Positions 1 to 12,206 of a stretch of DNA of 64,000 nt are shown here, one piece after another. Position 1 is the first letter of the stretch. Each line of letters starts with the position of its first letter. The position numbers and the translations under genes were made by a program. The stretch is from Boswellia sacra (taxonomy: Eukaryota; Streptophyta; Magnoliopsida; Sapindales; Burseraceae). Below the pieces are notes generated by a model. It searched no databases. It saw only the letters and a program-made list of their open reading frames with translations, and was not told the DNA's origin. The stretch lies in the NCBI GenBank assembly GCA_013180625.2, contig SNVD02011423.1, positions 310,001 through 374,000 on the forward strand. The letters are read 5' to 3'.

Positions 1-161
1 CAGGAACGGAAGCTCAAGCACAACCAGGGATGAAACAACTGAGAGCACCCACCAAATCTCTGCCTAGCTCTAGTAACCAAGCAAGTGGAGGTCCAAATGA
101 TGCTTCTAGCACCAGTGGAAATCCATCTATACCTCCGCCTTCAAAGTCCGGACTGTACTAA
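1..161 (+). pseudogene. Copy A: 3' end of a multi-pass membrane gene, frameshifted
   Basis: This is the last part of the final exon of a gene whose body lies left of the window. Its sequence is nearly identical to 53,698-53,863, the end of copy C, including the closing Ser/Gly/Pro-rich tail and the TAA at 159-161. Compared with copies B and C it lacks 8 bases near position 27, just before CCAGGGATGAAAC. If the upstream frame is the family frame, translation leaves the normal frame there and meets TAG near 64-66, losing about the last 30 residues. The tail is a low-complexity cytosolic extension in copies B and C, so loss may be tolerated. I call it a pseudogene end with caution because upstream exons are not visible. 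Confidence 0.7.
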
Positions 162-860
162 GTAGACTTAGAATAATCAACTTTTAATTGTGTCATTAAA
201 AATAATAAGTGTATGTAATAAGAGTGGTTGTTTTTGAGATAATCAACTGAAATGAATGGTGCTAGCAAAAATAATGTGTATACAAGTCTTTTTGAGATAA
301 TGAACTGCAAATTTTTTTTTTTTTAGTTTTATTTTAGGTTTATGAAATTTTTTTATTTTTTTAATACAAAGAGGTTATTTAAAAAAAATTATAAGGGATT
401 TTTGTAGAATTTTTAATTTTATTATTGAAATTAATTGAACTCTCAGGGGTGCTAATGTAAAATCCTCCTTTTCTGAAGTTAAAATCCATGAATTGGGATA
501 CATGTTGTAGCATGGTCAATTGAAGAGATAACGTTCCTAAAGCTAAGCTTAAAGATTGTTTATCTTTTTGCAAACACCAAAGTAAAGCATATATATATAT
601 ATATGGTTAACGTCTTTCAATCATCCACCATATTTTCTTTATAACTTTTTCCACTCTAACGTGGCAGTAGCGGCTCATCCCTTTCGCGAATGAGACAACC
701 GCCTAAGGCCCCAAAATTTGGGAGGCCTATATAATAAATTTTGAGTGTTTTATTACAACTTAAAATACTCATTTATGCTTAAACATCCATAAGATTCCTT
801 ATTCACTTTGTTCAATATTTGTAAGTTGTCATTAAACGTTCTCTCTTTTCTCACAACTAT
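162..860 (+). repeat. 3' flank of the tandem unit (copy 1)
   Basis: Non-coding. It aligns base for base with 53,864-54,800 downstream of copy C, including the AT-rich stretch, the block ending near TTTCCACTCT and the following GGCTCATCCCTTT. About 250 bases present near 54,420-54,680 are missing here. A more diverged version lies at about 30,120-30,620. No gene is seen. Confidence 0.8.
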
Positions 861-3312
861 TGTAAAGCCCATTATATTTTTTTTACTTAAGCCCAGCCCA
901 CAAATTCAATTATTTTCTTTACATTTATATTAAGCATTTATTTGGATTTAATTAGAAAAGAAAAGAGAAAATTTAGAAGAGAGGGCAGAGAGGAAACCGT
1001 GAGATAGAGGGAGAGGAAAGCAAGAGAAGATTTTGGATTTTCTAAGGAATTTGAAGATTTTAAGGTAATTTCTTCATCTCTTAGTTTAATTAGATTATAT
1101 AATTTCAATCCTATCTCTAGATCAATATTAGGAGGAGGTTGTTTGATATTTGGAGATGTAATAGAGAGAGAAACTAGAGAGAGAAATGAGATTTTCATGC
1201 TTAATTAGGCTTCAATTTCTTGTATTTTGAAGGAATTGAAGTTTTGATGATAATTATGGAAAATTAGGGTTCTATGAACAGTATAGATTTCGAAAATTAT
1301 AGCAGTCTGTTGGATTTGAATATGATTCTGAAATTTTTATATGTTAAAATAGACATTCTAAGGATTTGTTTAAAATTGAATTCACTGAAAAATGTGGAGT
1401 ATGCAATTTATTATGAATTTTCGAAATTTACTGTTTACCACTGAAAATTCAGTTTTTCTACAGAAAATCAGTTTTGGGCAAGTTAATTGAGCTATCTAGA
1501 GGTCTTCAAAAATTATGAAATTTGGGATATGAGTTTGTATATATGTGTAGTTTAAAACTGGAGAGTTTTGTGAATTTACGAATTTAGTACAAATTATCAT
1601 GTATTTTGGAATAGGGAGAGGTCAGTTTTGGAAATGAATTTACAGAATTTGTGTATCTGGAAAAATGAAGGATTTGAGGGATCTAATGAGCATATAATGC
1701 TATGAAATTTTATATGATATTAGACATGTATGTGTAGAAGATGTTTATAAAATATTAGACCATTTGGATGAATCAATTAATTATTAAAAATCGGAGAACT
1801 AGAATTACTCTGTTTACGAAGTGTGGAAATGTAGTTAATTAGGAGAATTAGCATGTTATTGGTGAGACTGGGGTTTTGTGCTATTAAAGAATTTTATTTG
1901 GCTTTTCCCTTAGGTGAGACTGCGGTTCCTAATACATACCAGGATTCGAGCACGGAAGGGGTTGCCACGCAAGTTAATCCACGAGAATAGTGAGTGGAAA
2001 AAATACTATTTTTACCAAAAATTGAACTATAAATTATAAATTTCTATTTATTTATAATTGTTAGCAAAACTTTATTATGTTAATAAATAGATATTCCTTT
2101 ATTCTAGTATAAAGTATATTTTATAGTTTATCAAATTTTGTCTATGCAGTATCGGAAATGATTGTTTAATGTTTTAGAGATTTAAAAGTAAAGAATTGAA
2201 TTTTTATGTTTTGCTAAGATAGTACCCAATTCATTCAGATAGTAAAATTATAGAGGTCTTTGGGACCCATTCAGGCACACATAGAGGCTTTGGGCCGTGT
2301 GATCTGGATGTTTAGCCCTTTGGGGGCAGCTCTGCGCATGCGTAGGATCAGTATAGTGATATCTTGGCCTGAGCGATCCTAGCCCCACCAGGTCATGATC
2401 AGTCAGATTAGTTTGGGTACTTGATTAGTGAAACTATAATGATTTAGAAATTTAAATTAAGAAATGAGTTTTATGAGATTTAGAAACTTAATATATTTAT
2501 CATGTTGAATGTTGAATGCAAGTAGAAATGCTTTAGAAGATTTTTATATTCAAATTTAGATTTTGTGAAAGGCATAGAAATTATTGAAAGAATTGCTTCC
2601 TCGTTTTTGTATATTTTCTAAGTAGTTTTCTTATTAATGTTAGTAAAGCATAATTTTTAATTAATTTATTATTATGATATAGTATTTTATTTTATGCAAA
2701 TTTTTATCTATTTTAATGACTCTATCCCACTCACTGAGGTTATACTCACCCTATTTTCTTTTCTTTAAAAACCCCTTTTTCCCCAGGAGATTGCAGTGTT
2801 CAGTCGGAACGCCAGTAGCTGCTTGAGGTTGGCCATTTGATGATGTTTTGAGAGCTTTCTTTTTTATATCTTATTGTATTATCATAGATGGTTTTCTTGC
2901 ATATGTAAATATTTGATATCGTATATGTATCAAAGATTTGTTTTAGTTTCTTTTAGACATTTTTATTTATTCAATCATGTTTGAGTTTTTAAACTTATAT
3001 TAAAATTTTAGTTGTAAACTTTTTAAATCGAAATTAAGCATATTTGAGGTCGGAGGTCATATTTTCTTCTAAAGACTGTTTTGGAGATACAATTATTTTA
3101 ACAGATGGACTTAAGGTCCCGAAAAGGAAGTTAGTGATTATATAAATAATTTTGAAAGTGTTGAATTTTGTGTACTTGGCAGGGGGATTAGTCTAAAATA
3201 CAGGGAAAACTCTGCCAAATTTTTCGTAAATTAGCATATTTTAAAAAGTTAAATTTTCTTAGTACAGTTTTAGGCACGATTCGCCCGTGTTAGCTAGGGG
3301 CGGGTCGTGTCA
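861..3312 (+). mobile_element. Solo LTR, Ty3-type (Tekay/Del-like), with TSD
   Basis: A 2,452-base insertion absent from the sister unit at 54.8 kb. It begins TGTAAAGCCC and ends CGGGTCGTGTCA, the TG...CA ends of an LTR. It is flanked by the 5-base duplication ACTAT (856-860 and 3,313-3,317), and removing it restores the sister sequence. There is no second LTR, primer site or polyprotein, so it is a solo LTR left by LTR-LTR recombination. The block around 2,735-2,790 (CACTCACTGAGG, then a pyrimidine-rich run and CCCAGGAG) recurs in relic form at 11,720 and inverted at 4,880, defining one family. The chromovirus lineage is inferred from length and termini. Confidence 0.85.
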
Positions 3313-3997
3313 ACTATCACTTTCTTCGTTACCATACTTGTTCTTCTTTTTCTCCATCTCCAATGTCCAGTGCTCATATTCAGGTTTCTATCATTTCAAG
3401 TTTTAATATTTTTATTAATTTTAGAATGTTATCCATTCTATTAACTTATTCATGTTTGTTTATAGTGATTGTTATTTTTTTATTTGTTTGCAATTATCCA
3501 TAACATATACTTCAACAGAATGAAGCTTTTTAGTTAAGTCCACGTGCATGTGTAGTACACGTGACAAATTTGATTTGACATCTTATGAAGAAAACTTTGG
3601 TTTAAATTTAGTTCCTAGTGTGTTTAATATTCTTGTCCATTTTGTTGCCTAATATGGCTAATATATGACAACTTTAATTAGGAGAATCTCTATAGAATTA
3701 AGATAACTTGTGGGAATTCTAATTTAATAAGAATTCATTATTGGACATTACCTATTCTATATTGGGACAATTAACATATTATCCTTGTTCATGTTAGGAG
3801 AAATATGTGTTTGTATCCAATTTGATTATTGATCCTAATTTGTGTTCTTTTTAAACTAGGATTTTATTCTTGTAGTTGAAGGCAAACAAAGTAGTGCTAA
3901 ACTACTGGAACTAATGTATCGCTTATCACACAACTTTGGTTAAGAGACGCAATGGCGCACATTTGAAGAGAGCTAGAGTGAGTTATCTTATCTGTAG

Positions 3998-4505
3998 TGT
4001 AACGACCGGACCCCTGCCCACCGGGGAACGGGGCCTTATAGGACACCCTCTATTACCCGCGTGTCAGGCTACAGTCACACACAGTCCAGTATTGTCCGCT
4101 CTGGGCCCACCGGCCCTTACGGTTTTGTCCCCCGGTACTACCCTGTCTTGGGAAACGGGGCCTTATAGGACACCCTCTATTACCCTCAAGGGATTATTCC
4201 CAGGAGTGCCTCTCCCCACTCGAACCCAAGAGCTCAAAGGTACTTGGCGTTCAAAGTGGGTACCATTCAGACAACTTGCCCGAATGGTACTCATGTTGAA
4301 CTCCATTGACCTATGGGTCATGGGTTCGAGTGGGGGGAGGCGCTCCTGGGAATAATCCCTTGAAGGTAATAGAGGGTGTCCTATAAGGTCCCGTTCCCTA
4401 AGACAGGGTAGTATCGGGGGACAAAACCTTGAGGGTGGCGGTGCTGGCCCAGAGGGGACAATACCTGGATATGTGGGGCCCACAGGAGAGACTGTGACCG
4501 TTACA
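3998..4505. mobile_element. GC-rich foldback element with 5-base TSD
   Basis: A 508-base insertion absent from the sister unit (compare 55,410-55,490). Ends are TGTAACGACC and ACCGTTACA, giving a short terminal inverted repeat TGTAACG. The target duplication TGTAG lies at 3,993-3,997 and 4,506-4,510. Most of it is an imperfect palindrome: the stretch at 4,150-4,225 reads inverted at 4,325-4,400. The motif GGCCTTATAGGACACCC also occurs twice directly (near 4,030 and 4,160). It is much more GC-rich than its surroundings. ORFs through it come from the repeats and are not genes. The class is uncertain: TG/CA ends and a 5-base TSD fit an LTR-type integrase, while the palindrome fits a foldback DNA element. 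Confidence 0.75.
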
Positions 4506-4571
4506 TGTAGTGCATCTATTCTTTGTTCATTGTTTGTGTTTGAAGCTTTAAGCTTCTATTGAGAGTTTATA

Positions 4572-7306
4572 TGTCACACCCTGAAACCCCTAAGTGGTCC
4601 TGAGGCAACTAATGACATTCATTCATCATTTGTAGTTGGGAAAGTATAGCAAATAGAAGCATATTTTATTTCTAAATTGGAGTTCCCAACAACTGACAAC
4701 TACGGTATCGTAATATTTATAGCAATAGTTCAAAAATGAAAACAGTGAATAAACCAAATAATCACGATGCAGTGGACATGTAGTTGCCAAGGGAAATCTA
4801 TCGTCTCTATGCCAAAAGATCCTCCATACAAGCTGCAGTCTATCAGTCACCTAAGGTACACAACAGACTAATGAGTACAACTCAGTAAGTAAGTTTGATT
4901 AATTTAAACACATGACAATTAAAAAAAGACTCATATCCAACACCATTCATAATTAATTTCTTACCACAAAAGCAACAAATTTCTTGTTGCACAAGCCATA
5001 TAAACAGTTTTCCACTAACAGGAGTTGTGCTCCTGTATAATGGAATTGGTGCGCCTGTGTAAAGTCTCTGCCTCAAGGCAATTTCCCAAATAAGTAGTTG
5101 TGCTCTTGTGCCATACATGTTGCGCGCCTGCGCCAACATTCTGTCTAGAAAGTTTAAGTCGGCAGGAGCATAACCAAACTTGTGCGCTTGCACAATCTTT
5201 CTGTCTCACTTGCCTTTATTAAGCTATTTCCTGCTATTAGACACCCATACTTATTTATCACATTTCAAGATAGCCTTAGGGACATATTACACATATTTTT
5301 ACAAATTTGAGGCTAGTATCATAATCCAGGTTATACCGGGCCCATGCTACATAATCATACACTGGGAAACACATAGTCCAAACCTCCCCTCACTCAGTAA
5401 ATCACAATACTTTGCATGTGACACTTTGTATTGTGTGTGGTACTTTGTGATTTTCATAATCTTCAAGAGGTGACCCCCACACAATCTCAAGAGGTGGCTC
5501 TCGTGCACAATTCATTCAAATAAAATTTGGTCCCTAAGTCATTAGGCATGAATCATCATTCCCATAACATGTCACCTGTCACTATTTATACACAAGTTTC
5601 ATGCCATCAAAGATCAATTCCATGTGCACCATTTCATGTCATCACATATGAATTTCATAGGCATCATTTCATGCCATTGCACATCAAAATCATAGGCATT
5701 ATTTCATGCCATCACAATGAAATGTATATGGACAATTTCATGTCACCGCAATCAAAACCATAGGCACAATTCCATAACCTTGCATAGCAAAGTCATAGGC
5801 ATTTTTCAATGCCATCACACCGCAAATTCATAAGTACAAGCACCACATTTCAATTGAACAAAACATTCTTATTCGCACAAATATATGGCACAACACACAT
5901 CATAATAGGAACAACAAGTCTATTATATCCTCAGAATAGGTTTGGCTTATTTACCTGATCGAACTCCACTGTAGAATCCTTATCTCAACCTAGGAATCAT
6001 AAGAAATAAATTCCTTTAAGGATCATCACACAATAGTGGGAAGTAAATCTCTTATTGACTCAATCCTACACTCTCTCAATTGGATGATTTTTAGGAAGTT
6101 AGCCCTTATACCAAAACCTATAAAAATTTGTAGACATCATTTACACACATATAACATGTCTTTTTCAAGTTTTCAAAGCAAAATAAGGTCATATACCCCT
6201 CAAAATCGCTTAGTTTTCACCATATACAATTCTTGTCCAATGGCCTTTTAAACTGAGCAGTGTGATTCTGAGAATTTATATAAACCAACCAATGATCAAC
6301 TTATCACAAAAATTTTTAGTCTAGTACAGAACACATGTAAGAAAATTCTTAGAAAAATCACAACTTTTTGTTGGGTTTCGGTCGGTCAAAAGCATTTTGT
6401 TTTGCCTACTTTGTTATGAAACCCGAAAATCTCAGTTTTAAAGGCACAACTTTGAAAAACTATAACAATTCTCACAAAGCTCCAAAATCCATGAGATTTT
6501 CTAGTTTAAAAGCAAACATATTCAAGATCTCACATACCAAAAATTAGGTGTTTTTATGAAGAATAAGTCCCTCAAATAAAATTCATTCCCCATGCTCTGT
6601 TTTAAAACAGGGGAAATCCAAATTTGTTTTAACAGATTCAAAAATTCACCAAAAATCGTATAAGTCGAATTTTCAAGTGATTCAAAATTCTATATGATCT
6701 TGAATATGTCTATTTTCGCATGTACAAATTTTAGAACCAAACAAAACCCTAGAATTTCTAAGAATTTTCGGATTAAAGGCTTTTCAGCAAAAAGACCCTA
6801 CAGAGTTTGGATTCAAACATCATTTCTAGCTTCCTATCAACATCTAGTTCTTTTAAATCTCATCACAAATCATGTTTCCTTGTAAGTTTCGGCATATACA
6901 TAACCTAAAATGTCACAAAAGCCAATAATCCATAACATAATTGCATGCACAATAGCTAGAGCTTGAAGAAAGGAGGTGAATTTGACCTCTTTGCTTCCTA
7001 CTTCTTCCTTCTTCTTTTAAATCCTTGGCAAAAATTGAGGGGAAGAAAGTGAGAGAGAGCTGGGAGCTTTCATGGGAGGGGAGGGATTGAATTCTCTAGA
7101 ATTGCCTACCCCTTACCCTTTTATATAATAATCAAATATGCACAATTTCAAATTAGGGCCTCAAATATTGAATCTTTCAACTATGCCCTACAATGTTTTT
7201 AATTTATCATCAAGACATTTATATGTATACACACAAGCCACATATATACACACACTATAATAATTAAGTTATGACCATTTACAAATTTGAGATTTAGGAT
7301 GTTACA
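4572..7306 (-). mobile_element. Solo LTR, Ty3-type, inverted, with TSD
   Basis: A 2,735-base insertion absent from the sister unit at 55.5 kb. On the + strand it begins TGTCACACCC and ends GATGTTACA. The target duplication TTATA is at 4,567-4,571 and 7,307-7,311. On the minus strand it reads TGTAACATCC...GGGTGTGACA. Landmarks shared with the LTR at 31,890-43,692 include the GTTGCCAAGGGAA block (near 4,780) and the CAGTCACCTAAGG/ACTCAGTAAG block (near 4,845-4,890). It lacks coding capacity and a partner LTR. Confidence 0.88.
5570..5850. repeat. Imperfect tandem repeat, about 40 bases, about 6 copies
   Basis: Within the inverted solo LTR, a unit of roughly 38-42 bases built around CATTTCATGCCATCACA...CATAGGCA is repeated about six times with substitutions and small indels. 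The related LTR at 41.4-43.7 kb expands a different segment. No function is evident. Confidence 0.6.
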
Positions 7307-7616
7307 TTATAGATCGTATGAGTTTAAGTGGTTGAGTGATTGCATATGTCTGTAACTGGATAATTATTGTGTCTTACTTAATAGTGTTGTACTGAGTGCG
7401 CAACAACATAGTGTTAGGTCACTAGTGTTGTGTTCTTGGGTAAGAACATGCTTTTTATAGACTAAGCATTAAGAGTAAAAGAAAGGCTACCATCGTAGGT
7501 CCTTAAGTCTATAAAACCAAAGACCAGAGTAGAAGGGAGTCTATCATTATAAGTCCTTGAGTCTGTAAAACCAAGGATAATATAATGGATTGCTAATGTG
7601 GTGTAGGCTTTTATAA

Positions 7617-7874
7617 TTGAACCACGTAAAATCTCTGTGTCAATTTATTTTACAGTTTGCTATTATATTACGCATTATAATCCATATAAATTCAAATCTC
7701 ACATTTTCAAAACTAAAATTAATACAATCATATCCAGGATCAATTACATCACAACAAAGATTAAATAGATTAGCTTTACTATCTATTGAAAAAGAAATAT
7801 TGGAAAAACTTGAATATAAAAATTTAATTAATAATTTTGCATCTCAGAAAGTTGAAAAAATTAATTTTAGATAA
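7617..7874 (+). pseudogene. hAT transposase C-terminal fragment
   Basis: An 85-codon open stretch ending in TAG/TAA-rich DNA. The residues RLNRLALLSIEKEILEKL followed by KNLINNFASQK and KINF match the conserved end of plant TTF-type hAT transposases or domesticated ZMYM1-like proteins. The upstream catalytic part, RNase H-like fold and zinc finger are missing. A shifted, more broken version lies at 55,813-56,090. It cannot encode an active transposase. Assignment is from recall of the family motif. Confidence 0.55.
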
Positions 7875-7990
7875 AAAATATATTTTTAAAAAAATTAAAA
7901 ATTATTATTATTCTAATTCAATATGAAAGATCCGCATTTATAAATGTCGCCTTAGACCTCAAATGCCCTTGAGTTGGTCGTGAGTGAGTC

Positions 7991-10430
7991 TTCACCTCCA
8001 AAACCATATCTAAGCATGGTTTCGTCATATATTTTACTTTTTTAATTTTCTAAAAATATAAACTTGAGCTAAAAATTAAAAATTTGGGTTACACAATTAA
8101 CAGTCAAAATAGTATTGTAGACACCCATTATTTTGAAATTAATCTTATTACTAAAAAACTTAAAAATAAATTTATCAATGAAGACAAGTAATACAGTAAT
8201 TAAGCAGAATAAAAATATCTTAACACAAAACTTTTTGTTTTAAAAAAAAAAAAAAAACTTGACGAAACAATTAAAAAATCTGGTTGTTTGTGTCGACGCC
8301 AAAGAGGCAACAAACAATAATGTAATCATGCAAGTTATATCATTACCTCGGACAGACACTATCTCTAATCTGCAAGCATCACCTGAATCATAGCCCAACT
8401 AAACCACGTCCATATTTAATGAGTCAAGATTGTAAACAACTTACTGAACAAAAAAATGATAACCCAGCCGAACAACATGCATATATAATAACTCAATATT
8501 GTAACCACGATGGTCAGTTTTAGCAACAATCTTGGTTTAAGATTTGCGTATGTACAGTAAAATTAAAATGGATAGAAAAGCTTTTATCTTGGTTTTTATT
8601 GATAACATACAGGTGTAAAAAGTAAACAATTTACTTATAATTTTATAGAAGGATGAATAGAGAAATTGGGTTTATTATTTGAGTGCAAATAGTTCTATCC
8701 ATTAATTTATATATACTTAAGGTTCATTATTGAAACCTACAACTAAGTTCATGGTCATCTAATTTAAAAATATTAAAATATGTGCCATTTATATTTTTTT
8801 AATTCAAAGTGTCTTTAATATAAACTTTTTACTTTAGGATAATTCACACTTAGCCAACAAAGTTAATCACACTTTTCTACAATATATAAAATAAGACCTT
8901 AAAATTTTAAAATATTCTCTCATCTTAAAATAGTTTGAGCGCAGAATTCACGAGTAAACGCCAGTGACGTCAACGCATTGACGTGTATGAGCTGAAAAAG
9001 ATCATTTAATCATACAAGCTTTTCTCTTTGCATTAATGTGGGGCATTCACCATCAAAAGGACACCACTAGTTTTGCTTCTTTATTCAATTGCTTTCTAGT
9101 TTTCCATTCACCTGTCACTGGAAGGCGTTTCCCCTGCCCCCACCTCTCAGATATTTCACTATTTCTTTTCCAACAACAAAAATTTCTAATCAAGATACAT
9201 TTTGATTCTCATATTCTTTCTCTGGCCGCGCCAGACCCACAAATGTCCATTTCATCCAGCACATTATCTATATGGTTATAATTGGGGTGGTTTGTTGTGT
9301 CGATTCTGCACTTAGCTTGCTCCAAACAACACAATTTCACAATGATTGGTTAAAAAAAAAGGAGAATAATCTTAACAAAAGAGAACATGATTATGTCTTG
9401 TAGTTCCTCTGTACTGTTGGCAAAGAAATTGAAGTGAAATTTGTCAAATAGGCCAAAAAAACATTGGCTTCAGTAGCACAGAGTCTTAAAAAAAAAAAAA
9501 AATTCAGAAAACTCAGATATAAAATTTTGCAGGCTTCAAATGGTTTTCTGTTTTCATTGATTGCATATAAAGAAGCTTTACAAGCTAATAGACAGATGAC
9601 ATTTATCATGAGTGAGGTGAGCTGGAACAATAACAGGATACAAGCAAATGAACCTTGTTGGTTCTCAACTAACTAGAATTGATGTGGAGCTAATTAATTA
9701 AGAAACTCTAACTAATTGAATTTGATTGTAACTGATCCTATTTACACCTGGAGAGTAGACACAAGTCGATGAAGATGGCATCGGTGGCTTGTTGGATACC
9801 ACATATCACAAAGACAGATGGCATGAGCAGAGAGCATGAGCAGAGAGCAGATTTCAGTGAGTAGTCTTCACAATAATCTTATTCTACGGCATGATTTACA
9901 TTGTGTGAAGATTGACCAAAAGCTTCCTGATCTTGAAAAAAGACATTTGCAGACAAAGATATCTATCCTTTTGCATTACCCTCCCAAAAACGCTGTCAAG
10001 TGCACATCTTCTCTATCACATACAAAAGATAAAATGACCATTATTGAGAAAATAAAAAAGAAGCTTTAAACTGTTTTTCTAGGCTTTGGAAGGACCAGAT
10101 TGTAGAACAAAGTACCGGCATTATTGCTTTACAACTGTAAAGGGGCCACAGTTTTCCTCTTCGTCCCCATTCATTTCAATTTTTTTTTTTTCTATTTCTG
10201 AGCAATTATTGACTTAATTCATTATGATCAAAACTCAAGAAATAATTACAGCAGCAGAGATGCTTCCTATCCTTTTCCTGTACAACACCTCTCCTTTAAA
10301 TCTTTCTCAACTTACCTTCTGAATACACACCTCTCCTCAACTCAGTCTCATGAGCACTTTCCTTCGACTGCCGATATTCCATTATCCTACCCACTGAAAC
10401 CATTCTCAAACATCTATTATCTCCTTCGGC
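7991..10430 (+). promoter_or_regulatory. Orphan 5' flank of the membrane-gene family (no gene follows)
   Basis: This stretch matches 56,200-58,265 upstream of copy D nearly base for base, and more loosely the upstream regions of copies C (44,430-47,830) and B (18,430-19,280). It contains the conserved block AGCAGCAGAGATGCTTCC (near 10,250) and the TTTAAATC box (near 10,295) that precede the start codon in living copies. Similarity stops at about 10,430, before the transcript leader and ATG, and no exon 1 follows. It is therefore a promoter cut from its gene by a rearrangement. Any short ORF here is non-coding in the sister copies as well. Confidence 0.75.
8965..8984 (+). promoter_or_regulatory. 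as-1-like paired TGACG motif
   Basis: Two TGACGT motifs, the first a full TGACGTCA palindrome, with 14 bases from start to start. This resembles binding sites for TGA-type bZIP factors. The same pair is kept at 57,177-57,196 upstream of copy D, and a TGACGTCA lies at 17,548 upstream of copy B. Function is inferred from motif and conservation only. Confidence 0.4.
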
Positions 10431-11639
10431 TGTCATGCTAAAGAGTGAAATTTTGACAACCAGTTTCATGACCAAAATCTGTATAGAAAGATAAGGAACC
10501 TTCAAATCCTAACCAGAGGGCCCAGCTAGGCTTGGCTTGTAATCTTGACCAAGAGACAAAAAAGCAGTATATAGATTATAGAAAGAGTGATGAGTATTGA
10601 ATTGCACACTAATACATTTACAACTGTTAATGATTTGGACGTGCGTGGTTGTGCGTATTATGTACTAATATTAACTATTAAGGCCAAGCTTGTAAATGTT
10701 GATTATCTCTCATGACTGGGCTTGAGGGTCTAAATTGGTTTTGCAACTCGGGGGGAAATTACAAGACAGTAAGAAAGCTTGAGATGATCTTGCATGCATA
10801 TATGTCATACTAATGGAATATATCTTTATTGAGACTACAAGCTGGTAATCTAGAATTTGCCATAATTTGACACTCGGATTATTCATATAATTAAATGGAG
10901 AATGGATTGATAGTGATCATGATTTTATTAGAAAGCAAATTGGTGAAAGTCTAAAAAGATATGCTAATTAGATGTTAGATTCTTCTTTTTTGGGTAAAGA
11001 GACATTAGATATATTCTTTTTGTGCTTTGATTTAATTATTAATTCAAAACCCGTGCATTTCATACTGTTGCTTACTCTTCAATTACAGTACTATTAACAC
11101 ACTTTTGGAATTCATTCTAGCTAGATAGTCTTTTTATTTCTTTTCATTTATGATATTATATTGTTACCCACATGGCTTGGGAATAGCTCATCTACTTTAG
11201 CTTATCAATCTTTAAACTCTTAAACCATAAAAATGATCTTACAATTAATATGATTTTTGTTCTAAAAATGCTATGTCATAAACTAATTAAAAAGTTAAAA
11301 AAAAAAAATTCAACCCAGTATGTATATAAATATAATTGACTATGGGTAGATGAGTGAAGTCAAATTTATAAGGAATTCTCTCTCTTCCTCTTTGTCTTTG
11401 TCTATATCTTAGTATCATCAAAAAGAAAATAGTTGTTGCTAGTAATAACAGAAAAAGTAAAAGAGCAGATATAGTAATCATACAGCAACAATTGTTCTAT
11501 TATTATTATTATTATTATTACTGGCTATTATTTATATGAAGATAAAGATGGGTATAAACTATTTGATTGCTATGTTCAATAGAAATATTTAATTTGCAAA
11601 TGATCTTGGGACGCACGAAGTTAGTTGATTACAAAACTC
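10431..11639. other. Intergenic, nothing recognised
   Basis: AT-rich DNA with no ORF that looks coding, no repeat partner in the window and an (ATT)n run at about 11,500-11,520. It begins at the breakpoint where similarity to the family promoter ends. Confidence 0.6.
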
Positions 11640-12022
11640 TTTATGGGCTAGTGTGAAGATTTTTATTTAATATTGTTATTAGACATGTTAGAAATGATTT
11701 ACTTAAATATCTTTATCTCCACTTACTGAGTTTTATGTTCACATATTTCTTTTAAAATCTTCCCTCCGCAAATGAATGTATTTTTGAATCTAGTTACCAA
11801 CTTGAAGTCAAGCAACAGATGGTACATGGATGTAATTAGTATTTTATTTAATATTGTTATTAGACATGTTATAAATTTTTATTTGTTGATCTATTTGAGA
11901 GTTTTATTGTATATTTATTGAGTCACTTTCAAAATTTACCTTATGTAAGAGATAAAAGTTAAATAATAGTTTTAGCCGCACAATTTGCTCGTGTATAGGT
12001 AAGGACGGGTCGGGTCGTGTCA
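11640..12022 (+). mobile_element. LTR relic (same family as 861-3,312)
   Basis: The right end GGACGGGTCGGGTCGTGTCA and the preceding TTTTAGCCGCACAATTTGCTCGTG match the end of the solo LTR at 861-3,312 in diverged form. The CTTACTGAG/TTCACA block at about 11,720 matches its 2,735 block. The left boundary and TSD are not visible. It ends only 185 bases before the likely DPH7 start codon, so it may overlap that gene's leader or promoter. Confidence 0.6.
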
Positions 12023-12206
12023 TAAAGTCTTTATCGTAATTGGCCACATTTGCTACTATTTGATTAACTTCAAAGTTGGCGCCAATTCCCAACTGATATA
12101 GAGGTCAACTATCTCTTCTTTTGTTTTTATTTATTTATTTTTTTGTAGCACACACCAGCTGTTTGATGAAATTTCACATACAAATTGTTTGAAAAGTTAT
12201 CTAGGC

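Larger units (their letters stand above)
661..7990 (+). mobile_element. Degenerate hAT-like (TTF/ZMYM type) transposon relic, interrupted
   Basis: The interval shared with 54,355-56,200, once the three later insertions are removed, looks like a decayed hAT-type element. Its right part (7,617-7,874) encodes residues typical of the C-terminal dimerisation region of plant TTF-type hAT transposases. Sequences near the two edges (CGCCTAAGGCC near 701 and CTAAGGCG in reverse near 7,950) resemble weak inverted ends. Exact ends and a target duplication were not resolved. It was present before the unit was duplicated, because both copies carry it. The superfamily call is an inference. Confidence 0.4.

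Noticed and set aside
4300..4345. tRNA gene (GGGTTCGAGTGG resembles a B box)
   Set aside because: No cloverleaf, acceptor stem or proper A box could be folded; treated as part of a repeat.
3936..4483. Overlapping ORFs of 139 and 106 codons on both strands
   Set aside because: They read through the GC-rich palindrome of the foldback element; no protein family resemblance and absent from the sister locus.
5527..5850. CRISPR-like regular repeats
   Set aside because: Imperfect 40-base tandem units without constant repeats and unique spacers, in a plant LTR.
12189..12206. Earlier in-frame ATG as DPH7 start
   Set aside because: The six extra residues are not family-like; the MDVA start at 12,207 matches DPH7 homologues.
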